A DNA stretch of 43,797 nt from Psychrobacter sp. FME13 (GCF_014861395.1 NZ_RRYV01000012.1:1-43797); one strand, 5' to 3'. Shown: positions 1 through 9,331, numbered from the stretch's first letter. The notes: generated by a model from the letters alone, not told the origin. Made by a program: numbers and translations.

Positions 1-250
1 CATAGTTTGCTGTGACTATCTTCATGAGCTTTTGCCATTTACCGGTTTTACGCCAGTAACGGTATTGATGATATATGCTAGACCAATGACCAAAATAAGA
101 AGGTAAGTCTCGCCATGGACAGCCTACTCTTATGCGGTACAACATGCCTTCAACGGTACGTCTTAGATTGGGCTTGTTATATACGTTAATTTGTCGCAAT
201 ATAATAAATAGCTTGTGCCAATGTTCATCGTTGAGCTTGGTGCGAGCCAT
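1..250 (-). CDS. IS5-family transposase, N-terminal part (cut by window edge)
   Basis: The minus strand is open from an ATG at 248-250 to the window edge, giving 83 codons. The protein starts MARTKLNDEHW and contains GCPWRDLP, FGHWSSIY and a YRYWRKTGKW segment. These are typical of the OrfA/DUF4096 N-terminal domain of IS5-family (IS427-like) transposases, which bind the element ends. The catalytic DDE part lies outside the window, so I cannot tell whether the element is intact or needs a frameshift. The 88 nt between this start and the IS end at about 338 are its 5' non-coding part. Confidence 0.85.
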   Translation of the reverse strand, partial: MARTKLNDEHWHKLFIILRQINVYNKPNLRRTVEGMLYRIRVGCPWRDLPSYFGHWSSIYHQYRYWRKTGKWQKLMKIVTANY

Positions 251-309
251 AAGTGACGCCTTGTTTCTTTATTGTGGTAAACATTAGAGTAAGGCGTTGC
301 TTATTTTTT

Positions 310-882
310 TCAATGTTTTCTCAATTCTATACAGCCCCTAGCATTATTGTCATAGCTTTTTGCCAAGCGACTCGTATTGCCATCAAATGCCCAGACACCA
401 TTGTCTTGCTGCAAGAAATGCCCTGCCTCTTTAGCGGATGAACGTGAGACGATAGCCGCGTCCAAGACACCTGTGCTTAATAGCTCACGTAAGCGAATTG
501 AATTGTGACAATGAATATGCACGGGTAAATTAGGTACGCATGCCTTAATATATTGGATAACTTTAGGCAAAACTACTTGTGCGTAATCATCAGGACATCC
601 TAATTGTAAAGGTCTAATAATCTGTTTGCTCTGCTGCATTTGTCTTAATGCATCATCATGTAAGCTAATGATATGACGCGCATAGCCGAGCAAAAACTTA
701 CCGTCTTCAGTTAATTCAAGCACACGTCCTGATTTAGTAAATAATGACTTATCTACCTGTTCAGCCAATTTTTGCATTTTTTGGCTAACGGCACTTTGAC
801 TACGGTGCACCTGCTCGGCTGCCTGCGTATAACTGCCTGTCTCTACCACTGCGATAAAACAACGTAATACCTCTATGTCCAT
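310..882 (-). pseudogene. LysR-family transcriptional regulator, C-terminus removed by IS insertion
   Basis: From the ATG at 880-882 the minus strand encodes a classic LysR N-terminus (MDIEVLRCFIAVVETGSYT, then the SQSAVSQKMQKLE-like recognition helix) and the first part of an effector-binding domain. The frame closes after 190 residues; family members are usually near 300. The last codons (R-G-C-I-E-L-R-K-H-stop) are encoded by the IS terminal repeat, so the native gene is broken after about 181 residues. About 100 residues of effector domain are missing. The longer frame starting at 939 adds residues that do not look like LysR, so I chose the internal ATG. The protein could still bind DNA but probably cannot sense its ligand. 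The divergent neighbour is a GST-like gene. Confidence 0.85.
323..338 (-). repeat. Terminal inverted repeat of the left IS
   Basis: The plus strand reads AATTCTATACAGCCCC. Its reverse complement occurs exactly at 43745-43760. The position fits a transposon tip because the LysR coding similarity stops here and the transposase starts about 90 nt further in. Confidence 0.8.
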
Positions 883-1059
883 TCGCCAATCCTTTGCCTG
901 TCGATATCTTGTATATATCAGAGAGTAGCACATTGTCATTTTTAATAAACAAAACTAATGCTGCGAATCTCTTATAGGTACTATTAATATTTTGCGTTGG
1001 CCACTTACGGTTCGTGAAGACATAATAAAATTTCATTCAGCAGATTATAGGGAATTGAT

Positions 1060-1806
1060 ATGCAAAAACCTCTACTCATTATCGGTAATAAAAACTATTC
1101 GTCATGGTCATTGCGGGCTTGGCTATTGCTAAAAGCCTTTGACGTTGATTTTGATGAGCAATTGATTGAGCTTTTTGATGACTCTGCCCGTCCTATTCTC
1201 GATGAGCATGCGCCAACGGGAAAGGTTCCTATTTTGGTTTATGGTGAAAGTGCTGCAAAAGTCACTGTTTGGGATACCCTAGCCATCGCCATTCATGCCA
1301 ATGACTATCTAACAGATATAGATATTTGGACCGGATTAAGCAAATCTGACGCTAACGCACAGAATAACAATCAACACCGAATCAACAGTGCCTACTGCCA
1401 GAGTATCGTCGCTGAAATGCATTCAGGGCTAATGGGTATTCGTAATGAGATGCCAATGAATATCCGAGCCACAGCAAAGATACAACCGAGTCGTGCTTGC
1501 TTAGCTGACCTCGCTCGCATTGAGAATATTTTTGCCGATTGCTTAACAGCTCGTTCAACAGACAGCTACTTGTTTGGCCAATTCACCGCTGCTGACGCTT
1601 TTTTTGCCCCTGTGGTTCTACGTTTGCAAACGTATGCTGACGCCTCGACCATAGAGTTAAAACCAACAACCAAACAGTACTGCGAGACGATGCTAAAAAA
1701 CCCTCATATACAAGCGTGGCGCAAAGCTGCACTAACAGAAACCCGCATCATTGACGAAGATGAAGCTGGTCAGATAGTCTCATTGGTTGGGGACTTGGCC
1801 GATTAA
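1060..1806 (+). CDS. Glutathione S-transferase family protein
   Basis: A 248-residue cytosolic protein. The N-terminus (LIIGNKNYSSWSLRAWLLLKA) matches the thioredoxin-like GST domain, in which the S-x-W-S-L-R region follows the first strand and carries the probable catalytic serine. A TGKVPIL motif near residue 53 holds the cis-proline used to bind glutathione. The C-terminal half is the expected all-helical domain (FGQFTAADAFFAPVVLRL is the N-capping region). The substrate cannot be deduced. The gene is divergent from the broken LysR gene, which may once have regulated it, and is followed by two hairpins. Confidence 0.85.
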   Translation: MQKPLLIIGNKNYSSWSLRAWLLLKAFDVDFDEQLIELFDDSARPILDEHAPTGKVPILVYGESAAKVTVWDTLAIAIHANDYLTDIDIWTGLSKSDANAQNNNQHRINSAYCQSIVAEMHSGLMGIRNEMPMNIRATAKIQPSRACLADLARIENIFADCLTARSTDSYLFGQFTAADAFFAPVVLRLQTYADASTIELKPTTKQYCETMLKNPHIQAWRKAALTETRIIDEDEAGQIVSLVGDLAD

Positions 1807-1884
1807 ACTTAGATGAAACATAGATCAAGCCCATATCAAACTTAAGGTCAAAGGTTTACTAAATTTTTAATAACACTTAAGATG

Positions 1885-1911
1885 ATAGAGACACAAGGAA
1901 TGTGTCTCTAT
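1885..1911 (+). terminator. Strong hairpin after the GST-like gene
   Basis: An 11-bp perfect stem (ATAGAGACACA with TGTGTCTCTAT) encloses a 5-nt loop. It lies 78 nt after the GST stop codon. Only a short T run follows, so it may act as a 3' stability element or together with the next hairpin. Confidence 0.5.
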
Positions 1912-1913
1912 TT

Positions 1914-1936
1914 AAAAAGCCGTTTATGGCTTTTAA
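1914..1936 (+). terminator. Candidate intrinsic terminator
   Basis: A-tract, then AAAAGCC pairs with GGCTTTT around a 6-nt loop (GTTTAT), followed by a T-rich end. The structure lies just before the BASS transporter start at 1955, so it could end GST transcription or affect the leader of the next gene. Confidence 0.5.
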
Positions 1937-1954
1937 TTCAACAAGGAATGTTTT

Positions 1955-2815
1955 ATGAGCGGTACTGCTCTAGCTTTACTCCCCTTGGCGCTTGCCTACA
2001 TTATGTTTACCTTAGGGACAGGGCTAAAACCCAGTGACTTTAAGGTTATCATCAATTATCCCAAAGCTTTTTTGATAGGCCTGATTAATCAGGTTATTTT
2101 TGTACCTTTGATTGCTTTAGCGGTGGTCTTAGTGATGGCGCCGCCACCAGAGATTGCCTTTGGTATTATGCTGATTAGCTTTTGTCCAGGTGGTGTCACG
2201 AGCAATATGCTCACTTACTATGCCAAGGGCAATGTCGCACTATCAGTCGCCCTCACTGGCGTGGTCAGCTTGTTGTCAGTCGTTACCTTGCCCATCCTAA
2301 TTACCTTAGCTTTTAACCACTTTATGCAAGACCAAACAGGCTCTATTAGCGCGGTAAAGATCGGTGCTGTCATGTTTTTGTTGACGACGTTACCTGTGAC
2401 TCTTGGTATGCTAGCTCGCTATAAATTCACTGATTTCATGGTACGCAGAAGCCGTATTTTAAATAGCTTGGCCAGTATCTTTTTTGTGCTGATAGTTTTC
2501 GCTGCGATCGCGTCTAACTGGGAATTGCTAAAATCACAATTGACATCTATGGGTCTTGAGCTGATTCTTATTATTATGGCTTTATTTATATTTAGCATCT
2601 TAACCTCTAAGTTATTAAAGCTAAGCTGGTTCGATACCAAAACTATCTCCATAGAAACGAGTATTCAGAACAGTACCACGGCGATTACTTTAGCACCTAT
2701 CATTATGGGAACAGCCGTTGATCTGCCTGCTATCGCTTTACCCGCGGCGGTATATGGGGTATTGATGTATGTGGTTGCGCTGCCAGTTATTGCGTTGATT
2801 CGGAATAAGAACTGA
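1955..2815 (+). CDS. Bile acid:sodium symporter (BASS) family transporter
   Basis: A 286-residue, very hydrophobic inner-membrane protein with about nine predicted helices. The segment SFCPGGVTSNMLTYYAKG followed by NVALSVALT is the signature of the BASS family, where this crossover region binds sodium and substrate. Family members import bile acids, pantoate, pyruvate or other organic anions, and the substrate here is unknown. The ATG at 1955 is preceded by AAGGAATG. The gene appears monocistronic and ends at a bidirectional terminator shared with the convergent ahpF. Confidence 0.85.
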   Translation: MSGTALALLPLALAYIMFTLGTGLKPSDFKVIINYPKAFLIGLINQVIFVPLIALAVVLVMAPPPEIAFGIMLISFCPGGVTSNMLTYYAKGNVALSVALTGVVSLLSVVTLPILITLAFNHFMQDQTGSISAVKIGAVMFLLTTLPVTLGMLARYKFTDFMVRRSRILNSLASIFFVLIVFAAIASNWELLKSQLTSMGLELILIIMALFIFSILTSKLLKLSWFDTKTISIETSIQNSTTAITLAPIIMGTAVDLPAIALPAAVYGVLMYVVALPVIALIRNKN

Positions 2816-2828
2816 TTTTAGTAAACAT

Positions 2829-2856
2829 AAAAAAACCACCTCAAAAGAGGTGGCTT
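2829..2856. terminator. Bidirectional intrinsic terminator between BASS gene and ahpF
   Basis: CCACCTC (2836-2842) pairs with GAGGTGG (2847-2853) around an AAAA loop. The A-tract on the left supplies a U-tract for minus-strand transcripts. The convergent gene ends on both sides fit a shared terminator. Confidence 0.8.
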
Positions 2857-2898
2857 CTTAGATTAAGCTTAGCACTGTAGAATTTAGATTTGAGCAGC

Positions 2899-4485
2899 CT
2901 ATTGCATCACTAAGTACTCGAACGCTGCTAATGCTGCTTTACTACCCTCACCCATCGCAATATTAATCTGCTTGAATGGCACAGTCGTTACATCACCACA
3001 AGCGAAGATACCTTTGCGATCGGTACGGCAGCGCTCATCAATCTCAATCTCACCGAAACGGTTTAAATCAACAAAACCTTTAACAAATTCAGTATTCGGT
3101 ACTAGACCAATTTGTACAAACACTGCGGCTAAGTCTACTTCTTTAGTCTCACCAGAGTTGCGATCTTCGTAGACAACAGAGCTAACTTTACCGTCTGTGG
3201 CTTTGATCTCTTTCGTAGCCGCGCTGGTAATGATATCAATGTTGGCCTTTTCTTTGGCTTTATTGATCAGCACTTGGTCAGCTTTTAGATCATCGGCAAA
3301 CTCAAATACCGTGACATGTTTTACGATACCTGATAAATCAATGGCAGCTTCGATACCAGAATTACCACCACCAACGACTGATACGTCTTTACCTTTAAAG
3401 AACGGACCATCACAGTGAGCACAGAACGCCACGCCTTTACCGATGTTTTCTTCTTCACCTGGTACGCCAAGCTTACGCCATTGGGCACCAGTGGCTAGGA
3501 TAATACTGCGAGTCTCAAACGTCTCACCAGTGTTCAGATGAATACGATAGTTCTCATCTTCAGTTTCGCCGATTTCTTTTACGCTCACATGCTCTTTTAG
3601 GGTGATATTGTACTCATGCAAGTGCTTCACAAAGTTATTTGATAGCTCGGTACCGTTGGTTAGTGGTACTGAAATCAAGTTTTCGATGTCTTGCGTGTCT
3701 TTAACCTGCCCACCGATACGGTCAGCAACCATAGTGACTTTTAAGCCTTTACGAGCGGTATAAATCGCAGCCGCTACCCCTGCAGGACCAGCACCGATGA
3801 TAGTTACATCTTGCTGCTCTAGTTGCTCAGCATCATCTTCATCAGCATCAGCATCACTTAATAAATCAGGAAACTGCTCTTGTAACTTCTCAATCAATTT
3901 ACCAGTATCAATCTTACCATTGGCAAATGGTTTGCCGTTCAAGAATACCGCTGGTACACCTTGAATGTTATTGGCATCAACTTGCTCTTGGAACAATGCA
4001 CCATCGATCATCTCGTTGCTGATGTCATCGTTTAGTAGCGCAAACTGGTTCAGCGCTTGCACGACATCTGGGCAGCTATGGCAAGAGAGCGATACATAGG
4101 TCTGAAACTGTAGCGGCTTGTTAAAACGCTTGACTAGCTTTTGGATACCTTCATCTAGTTTTAACGTGTGACCACCTGCTTGCAAGATTGCCAAAATCAG
4201 CGAGGTAAACTCATGACCACCAGGAACCCCGCTAAAGACGATACCCGTGTCAATCAACGCATCATCAGCATGGCCGCGAACTGCAAAACTGATCGGGCTA
4301 GGTAGGCTGTCATCGTTCGCTGTCGCATCAAAATTAATTTTATCTGTCGTACCAGCGATTTTGGTCAAAAAATCAATCAATTCGGCACGCTTACTATGCT
4401 CACCGCTACCCAATACAAAGGTAATAGGACGAGTCATATTTTCGCTGTAGCTCTTAATCGCGTCTAATAAACTTTGGTCTATCAT
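2899..4485 (-). CDS. ahpF: Alkyl hydroperoxide reductase subunit F
   Basis: A 528-residue flavoprotein, full length for AhpF. It passes electrons from NADH to the peroxiredoxin AhpC. The N-terminal tandem thioredoxin-fold domain carries the CHSC redox pair (C135, C138). The FAD-binding GAGPAG motif starts at 231, the second redox centre CAHC is at 355-358, and the NAD(P)H-binding GGGNSG motif starts at about 372. An acidic linker near 211-221 joins the N-terminal domain to the TrxR-like core. The gene is not next to ahpC: a small gene on the other strand lies between them, so the two subunits are transcribed separately. An AAGGAAC ribosome-binding site precedes the ATG. Confidence 0.97.
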   Translation of the reverse strand: MIDQSLLDAIKSYSENMTRPITFVLGSGEHSKRAELIDFLTKIAGTTDKINFDATANDDSLPSPISFAVRGHADDALIDTGIVFSGVPGGHEFTSLILAILQAGGHTLKLDEGIQKLVKRFNKPLQFQTYVSLSCHSCPDVVQALNQFALLNDDISNEMIDGALFQEQVDANNIQGVPAVFLNGKPFANGKIDTGKLIEKLQEQFPDLLSDADADEDDAEQLEQQDVTIIGAGPAGVAAAIYTARKGLKVTMVADRIGGQVKDTQDIENLISVPLTNGTELSNNFVKHLHEYNITLKEHVSVKEIGETEDENYRIHLNTGETFETRSIILATGAQWRKLGVPGEEENIGKGVAFCAHCDGPFFKGKDVSVVGGGNSGIEAAIDLSGIVKHVTVFEFADDLKADQVLINKAKEKANIDIITSAATKEIKATDGKVSSVVYEDRNSGETKEVDLAAVFVQIGLVPNTEFVKGFVDLNRFGEIEIDERCRTDRKGIFACGDVTTVPFKQINIAMGEGSKAALAAFEYLVMQ

Positions 4486-4975
4486 GTTTGTTCCTTATTA
4501 TTACTGAATATGTAACGGCAACTACTATATTGCACGTTTAAATAGAATTTATTTACTACTAATAGTTTGATCTAAAATGTTGTAAGCAAGAGACTTATGC
4601 CCTTTGATGTCTCTATTATCATAGCTTTCAGGATTTCGGGCAAGCTGAGAAATTCAAACCTCATGTTTTATAAAACAAATCGTAAACCATGGTTAATATC
4701 TAATTATTAAACTATTAACAATGTGATAGTCATGGTACATAGTCCATTTTTTCGCTACAATCAAGTTAAGCAAATAAGAAAAATTCCTATTTGTCTCATT
4801 GCAGTTTGGCTTTTATGTGAACTTATTAAAGCGCTTTCTGCTAGTGCTGAACCTTATCACTATTGCATCAACTCATGATTTGGTTGAGTGAAAATCACGT
4901 CTCAAAATCATAAAAATCTTAACGATAATGCGCGAATCTTATGACTAATTTGCGCTTCACAACAAGGATGAACAC
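4486..4975. other. Intergenic region between ahpF and the ydcH-like gene (490 nt)
   Basis: This holds the divergent promoters of ahpF and the small plus-strand gene. The sequence is A+T-rich. I find no ORF with coding character, no RNA gene and no convincing OxyR palindrome of the CTAT-N7-ATAG type. Confidence 0.5.
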
Positions 4976-5230
4976 ATGAGAAAGACTGATACATGGCAAG
5001 ACAATAAAGACATCATTGCCGAACTTAAGCTAACAGATAGCCATTTTGCGAGTGTTTTTGATGAGCACGCTCAGCTCGATCAAAAAATCAATTACCTCGA
5101 AAAAGATTTGGTAAAGCATGCCAGTCGCGATGAAGAAATAGAACAAATGAAGCGTCAAAAATTACATCTCAAAGACGAGATCTATAAAATTATTGACGCG
5201 AGTAAAGCAGATGATGCCAATCAAGCATAA
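4976..5230 (+). CDS. YdcH/DUF465 family small protein
   Basis: An 84-residue charged, mostly helical protein. It has the family pattern DEHAQLDQKINYLEKD, then a stretch of charged helix and KRQKLHLKDEIYKII near the C-terminus. Family members are short cytosolic coiled-coil hairpins of unknown function; they are common in proteobacteria. The ATG is preceded by AAGGATG. A strong terminator follows. Its place between ahpF and ahpC may be coincidental. Confidence 0.8.
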   Translation: MRKTDTWQDNKDIIAELKLTDSHFASVFDEHAQLDQKINYLEKDLVKHASRDEEIEQMKRQKLHLKDEIYKIIDASKADDANQA

Positions 5231-5300
5231 GTGATACTAGGCGTACATCATGATTTGACACAAATTATGATACAGATAATACAAAATTGCATAGACGTAA

Positions 5301-5334
5301 AAAGACCCCATCAGTAATCGCTAATGGGGTCTTT
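5301..5334. terminator. Bidirectional terminator between the ydcH-like gene and ahpC
   Basis: An 11-bp perfect stem, AAAGACCCCAT with ATGGGGTCTTT, encloses a 12-nt loop. T-rich sequence follows on the plus strand and an A-tract precedes, so it can serve both convergent genes. Confidence 0.85.
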
Positions 5335-5423
5335 GTTTGTATGTCAGCTGATATAACAGTCACTGCCTATCAGCCAACCTACTATTCTAGTACCTTGTAG
5401 ATACTCTCTAAGACTTTATGGTC

Positions 5424-5990
5424 TTAGATTTTACCAACTAGATCTAGACTTGGTTTTAGCGTTTCTGCGCCTTGTTCCCAAGCTGCTGGACAAACTTCGC
5501 CATCGTTTTCACGAACATACTGTGCTGCTTTTACTTTACGTAGCATGTCTTTTGCGCTACGGCCGATACCGCCAGCATGAATCTCAGCAACTTGGATTAG
5601 GCCATCTGGGTCTACTAAGAACGTACCACGTTCGGCTAGACCAGCTTCTTCAATCATAACGTTGAAGCCACGAGTGATTTTACCAGTAGGATCGCCGATC
5701 ATTGGGTAATTTACTTTACCGATAGCATCTGAAGAATCATGCCATGCTTTGTGCGTGAAATGAGTATCCGTTGATACTGAGTATACTTCTACGCCAAGGC
5801 CTTTTAGCTCGTCGTAATGAGCTGCCATGTCTTCAAGCTCAGTTGGGCAAACAAATGTGAAATCAGCTGGGTAAAATAGGAAAATTGCCCAGTTGCCTTT
5901 TACGTCTTCTGAAGTGACGGTTTTGAATTCGCCGTTTACATACGCATCTGCTGAAAATTCTGGGATTTCTTGATTGATAATAGACGCCAT
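5424..5990 (-). CDS. ahpC: Alkyl hydroperoxide reductase subunit C (2-Cys peroxiredoxin)
   Basis: A 188-residue typical 2-Cys peroxiredoxin that reduces hydrogen peroxide and organic hydroperoxides and is recharged by AhpF. The peroxidatic cysteine is C48 in FTFVCPTE; the resolving cysteine is C167 in GEVCPAAW. Length and sequence are normal for the AhpC subfamily. A good ribosome-binding site (AAAGGAG) precedes the ATG. It is divergent from oxyR, and the shared 314-nt intergenic region holds a candidate OxyR site. Confidence 0.97.
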   Translation of the reverse strand: MASIINQEIPEFSADAYVNGEFKTVTSEDVKGNWAIFLFYPADFTFVCPTELEDMAAHYDELKGLGVEVYSVSTDTHFTHKAWHDSSDAIGKVNYPMIGDPTGKITRGFNVMIEEAGLAERGTFLVDPDGLIQVAEIHAGGIGRSAKDMLRKVKAAQYVRENDGEVCPAAWEQGAETLKPSLDLVGKI

Positions 5991-6182
5991 GAGTGGCTCC
6001 TTTATAGTTAAGTTAATTGGAATTTTTGGTATAAGTATCTTTGTTAAGCCTTTAATAATCTGGGCTACCTGACAAACTATACGCGAATTTTATTGTTAAT
6101 CCAGTTAAAAGTTTTTAATGTGATGTTTTGTTTTATTAAACTTGTTAAACTATTATCTCTATTTTTTATCATCAGTGCGCGA

Positions 6183-6219
6183 TATGTCATTGACTATATA
6201 ACCTATAGATTACATTAAG
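6183..6219. promoter_or_regulatory. Candidate OxyR-binding site
   Basis: The centre reads CTAT (6194-6197), seven bases, then ATAG (6205-6208), matching the inner half of the OxyR consensus ATAGnTnnnAnCTAT-N7-ATAGnTnnnAnCTAT. In the right half ATAG-n-T and the later A also match. The outermost quarter-sites are poor. Location between ahpC and oxyR supports the call; the sequence alone is only moderate evidence. Confidence 0.5.
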
Positions 6220-6304
6220 ATGAAATCGAATGCAGATATCTCATTGTTACACTGCATGAGTTAACACATATATCGCTTTAAAAGCCCATTAATAGAGAGA
6301 TTTT

Positions 6305-7213
6305 ATGATTACTTTACGTCAGCTTGAGTTTGCCTTAGCAGTGGCTAAACACCGTCATTTTAAACGTGCAGCGGAAGACTGTAATATCTCTCAGTCTGCG
6401 CTGAGCTTGGGTATAGCCGAGTTAGAAAAACAATTGGATACGCAGATTTTTGAGCGTAATAACAAACAGGTATTAATCACTCCTATCGGTGAGGACATTC
6501 TAGCGCGAGCACAGCGTGTGTTTTCTGAAGTCCATGATTTGACCACACGTGCTCATAGCCATCAATCGCCGCTTGCTTATCCGATGACTGTCGGTATCAT
6601 CCCAACGATTGCACCGTATTTACTACCAAAAGTATTACCAGCCTTACGAGCCAACTATCCAGAATTCCGTATGACCATCGTCGAACAGCAGACAGAACGC
6701 TTGTTAGAACAAGTACGTTACGGTCATATTGACACCGCTATTATTGCCCTACCCTATGCAGTAGAAGGCTTACACAGTTTTGAGTTTTGGACAGAGGATT
6801 TTTTTGCAGTATTTCCAAAAGACGATGTACATGCCCAGCTTGAAACCATCAATGCAGATGAACTGACAACAGCCAATCTTATGTTACTAGGTGAAGGGCA
6901 TTGCTTGACTGATCAGACACTCTCTGTTTGTCATTTTGATCGTGCACAGATGAAATCAAGCTTTTCAGATGCCAGTTTGAACACGCTTATTCAAATGGCA
7001 CTTGCCAACATGGGAACGACATTGGTACCCGAGATGGCATTAGACCAGCTTCATCTACAAAACCAAAACGCTGTCGCGGTACCACTAGCAGAGCAAGGAC
7101 CACATCGCCATATCGCCTTTGTCACTCGTCTAAACTATGCTCGTGTCGATGACGTCAATTTGCTTGGCAAAGTATTTAAGCAAGCGCTTGAAGAAGATGC
7201 TAATAAAAAGTAA
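6305..7213 (+). CDS. oxyR: Hydrogen-peroxide-sensing LysR regulator OxyR
   Basis: A 302-residue LysR protein. The N-terminal winged helix (LRQLEFALAVAKHRHFKRAA) is followed by an effector domain. The peroxide-sensing pair is visible: C200 in LGEGHCLTDQ and C209 in LSVCH, matching C199 and C208 of the Escherichia coli protein, which form the activating disulfide. The gene is divergent from ahpC, a standard target. The HD-domain gene starts 3 nt after its stop codon, so the two are probably co-transcribed. Confidence 0.95.
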   Translation: MITLRQLEFALAVAKHRHFKRAAEDCNISQSALSLGIAELEKQLDTQIFERNNKQVLITPIGEDILARAQRVFSEVHDLTTRAHSHQSPLAYPMTVGIIPTIAPYLLPKVLPALRANYPEFRMTIVEQQTERLLEQVRYGHIDTAIIALPYAVEGLHSFEFWTEDFFAVFPKDDVHAQLETINADELTTANLMLLGEGHCLTDQTLSVCHFDRAQMKSSFSDASLNTLIQMALANMGTTLVPEMALDQLHLQNQNAVAVPLAEQGPHRHIAFVTRLNYARVDDVNLLGKVFKQALEEDANKK

Positions 7214-7215
7214 AT

Positions 7216-7899
7216 ATGAGTGATTTGTCTCAAATAGACATTGAGTTAAGTAATCGTTTTTACTTACACCTATCTGCTATCAATAGCGATGTCACGCCAA
7301 AAAAATCACAAATACTTTGGCAGGATATTGCTGTGCGTTATGATGAGCGCCAACGCGCTTATCATAACGCACAGCATATTCAGCAGTTATTTTCTCAGTT
7401 TGAACAAGTGAAGCACCAGCTCAGTGAGCCACATATTATCGCTTTGGCAATATATTATCATGACGTCATATATGAACCAACACGCTCAGACAATGAGTTA
7501 AAAAGCGCAGAATTTGCGGTAGAAATATTAGAGCCTTACTTAAATGCTGAACAATGCCAATATATCTACGCACTGATTATGATGACCGCCTCTCATCAAC
7601 TGAATAATGAGATGGGTTCTGACAAAAATAGCGATGCGGCTTATTTATTAGATATGGACTTGAGTGTTTTGGGAATGCCGTACTCAGAGTATGAGCAGTA
7701 TGCAAAAGCGGTACGCGAAGAGTATGTACATGTCACTGACAAGAACTACCAAAAAGGACGGACTCACGTATTAAATCAGCTGTTGGCACACCCCACCTTG
7801 TATATGACAAACTACTACCGTAGTAGGCTAGAGGCGCAAGCTCGGGATAATATCAAGCGCGAGATTAATTCCTTACTTTGCTCGCAGCTTAATAAATAG
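7216..7899 (+). CDS. HD-superfamily metal-dependent phosphohydrolase (predicted)
   Basis: A 227-residue protein. The metal-ligand pattern of the COG4339-type HD family is visible: YHNAQHI near residue 50, the HD doublet in YYHDVIY, and the distal aspartate in LLDMDLSVLG. The substrate is not known for this family. It lies directly behind oxyR (2-nt gap) without its own clear promoter, so it is probably produced with OxyR. Its last 27 nt overlap the convergent methyltransferase gene. Confidence 0.8.
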   Translation: MSDLSQIDIELSNRFYLHLSAINSDVTPKKSQILWQDIAVRYDERQRAYHNAQHIQQLFSQFEQVKHQLSEPHIIALAIYYHDVIYEPTRSDNELKSAEFAVEILEPYLNAEQCQYIYALIMMTASHQLNNEMGSDKNSDAAYLLDMDLSVLGMPYSEYEQYAKAVREEYVHVTDKNYQKGRTHVLNQLLAHPTLYMTNYYRSRLEAQARDNIKREINSLLCSQLNK

Positions 7900-8475
7900 C
7901 TCATTACCCTGCCGTGCAGGATATGAGTTGTAGCTCAGCTCCATCAATTCAATATCGAAAAGACTCTCGAAACGCTGGTGGTACTCTCTTTTTGTACCGC
8001 CAAATGGTGGCCCGCTTTTTTCAAAAGCTCTATCAAATAGCAGACCAACCAGCTTCCCGTTCGGTTTCAATAATTCTGACATTTTTTTTGCATATTCATC
8101 ACGGCGTGCTGGATTTATCGCACAAAAAAACGTCTGCTCTAGCACCCAATCAAACTGATATTGCTCTGGTGATAAATTAAAGAAGTCTGCACAAATTAAA
8201 TGCTCAGTTGGAAAGTCAGGATAACGCTCGGCAAATACCTCAATCGGAGCGGGCGCAAAATCAACCAAAACAACATTAGTAAAACCTTGCTCATGTAAAT
8301 AGCCGACTTCGTAGGCATTACCAGCACCAGCTACTAAAATAGATTGGTTTTTTGTAGAGGTAGGTAACTGATCAATATAAGCTTTGAGAGGTGGCGAAAC
8401 CTCCCCCATATCCCAACCAATACTATCTTGCTCATAACGCTGCTGCCAAAAACCAGCCTGATTCACACTTTCCAT
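7873..8475 (-). CDS. Thiopurine S-methyltransferase-like SAM-dependent methyltransferase
   Basis: A 200-residue cytosolic protein. It starts with the TPMT pattern (FWQQRYEQDSIGWDMGEVSP), and a Rossmann-type SAM-binding glycine motif follows (LVAGAGNAYEVGYL). The acidic residue after the second strand and the DWVLEQTFFCAI segment match the TPMT family, whose bacterial members methylate small thiol, selenium or tellurium compounds. The actual substrate is unknown. The gene tail overlaps the convergent HD-domain gene. Confidence 0.8.
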   Translation of the reverse strand: MESVNQAGFWQQRYEQDSIGWDMGEVSPPLKAYIDQLPTSTKNQSILVAGAGNAYEVGYLHEQGFTNVVLVDFAPAPIEVFAERYPDFPTEHLICADFFNLSPEQYQFDWVLEQTFFCAINPARRDEYAKKMSELLKPNGKLVGLLFDRAFEKSGPPFGGTKREYHQRFESLFDIELMELSYNSYPARQGNELFIKLRAK

Positions 8476-8596
8476 ATGACATCCTTATCTATCTAGTTTC
8501 ATCATTGAAACACAAACAATTATAACAGCAAAAATACACTGTTAGCCCCTACCTTGTCAGCCTTGTTTCTTTCTGACGTATACCATCAATATAGGA

Positions 8597-8643
8597 CGTG
8601 TCATCACTAAGGTTGTGAGGCTTATAGTCTTAGCGATGATACG
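8597..8643. terminator. Long stem-loop downstream of the YgjP-like gene
   Basis: A 15-bp stem (8597-8611 with 8629-8643), with two positions that pair as G-U in RNA, encloses a 17-nt loop. It starts 7 nt after the stop codon of the minus-strand gene. No U-tract follows, so it may protect the 3' end rather than terminate. Confidence 0.45.
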
Positions 8644-8649
8644 CCCTAG

Positions 8650-9303
8650 CTACCCTGTTTTACCTGCCAGCATATTATGCCAATGCTGATAGTCTGGTAT
8701 TGCTGTCGCTACTGTCTGCCAAAATTCAGGGCTATGATTGGCGTGATGCAAATGACACAGCTCATGAACAATGACATACTCAGTACATTCAATAGGATAA
8801 GCAGGTAAGTAAACAGACAACCATACTCGGCGCGCGCGTGTATTACAGCTACCCCAGCGGGTATGCATTTTTTTTAGGCGTATTTCATTGGCATAGGCAC
8901 CAACGATAGGTTGCCATTTATCAAACAAAGAAGGAATAACGTTAGAGAGCTGTTGCCGATAATAGGTAATTTTTTCATCGGGGCTAAGCGTAAACGACTG
9001 CACTATACCCCATAATAGTAGAGGGCTATCACCAGTCAGGGAGTCTCTTGAGGCATGCTGTTTACGCTTATATTGTTCCAATACTTGCGCGTGGTTAGCT
9101 ACTGCCCACGATACACGCTGAGCCACAGCCTGTGCAATCTGTGCTGTATTCATAGATAGTGGCACAGATACCATCAGCAGATAGGGTTTCAAACGAAAAT
9201 TGATATTTTTAACACGCTTTTTAGTAACCTGCAGCTCAATGCCTGCCTGCATGAGTTGTTGCTTGGCGAGTATTGATATCGATGTCGTACTCTGTAGCGC
9301 CAC
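8650..9303 (-). CDS. YgjP-type metallohydrolase (DUF45)
   Basis: A 217-residue protein. The zinc-site motif HELCH (H180, E181, H184) is followed by HHANHSPEFW, which supplies the third ligand. The KKMHTRWGSCNTRARRVWLSVYL segment is the conserved centre of the DUF45/YgjP family. Members are predicted metal-dependent hydrolases; the physiological reaction is unclear. It lies in the same direction as, and 28 nt downstream of, the DUF1513 gene, so it could be at the end of that operon. Confidence 0.85.
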   Translation of the reverse strand: MALQSTTSISILAKQQLMQAGIELQVTKKRVKNINFRLKPYLLMVSVPLSMNTAQIAQAVAQRVSWAVANHAQVLEQYKRKQHASRDSLTGDSPLLLWGIVQSFTLSPDEKITYYRQQLSNVIPSLFDKWQPIVGAYANEIRLKKMHTRWGSCNTRARRVWLSVYLPAYPIECTEYVIVHELCHLHHANHSPEFWQTVATAIPDYQHWHNMLAGKTG

Positions 9304-9331
9304 CTTTATCTCCCTCCGCCTCTCTCACTTA

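Larger units (their letters stand above)
1..338 (-). mobile_element. IS5-family insertion sequence, left-end portion
   Basis: The element holds the transposase start and ends at 338, where the minus strand reads GGGGCTGTATAGAATT inward. The same 16 bases, plus one flanking A, recur at 43744-43760, which fixes the terminus independently. The base pair outside the tip is TA at both places. The element sits inside a LysR-type gene, which it truncates. The rest of the element lies to the left of the window. Confidence 0.8.

Noticed and set aside
800..1036. A minus-strand frame overlapping the LysR start
   Set aside because: It reads the LysR N-terminal region in another frame and has no recognizable domain.
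4486..4700. ATAG and CTAT words upstream of ahpF considered as an OxyR site
   Set aside because: Their spacing does not give the 7-nt core spacing of the consensus.
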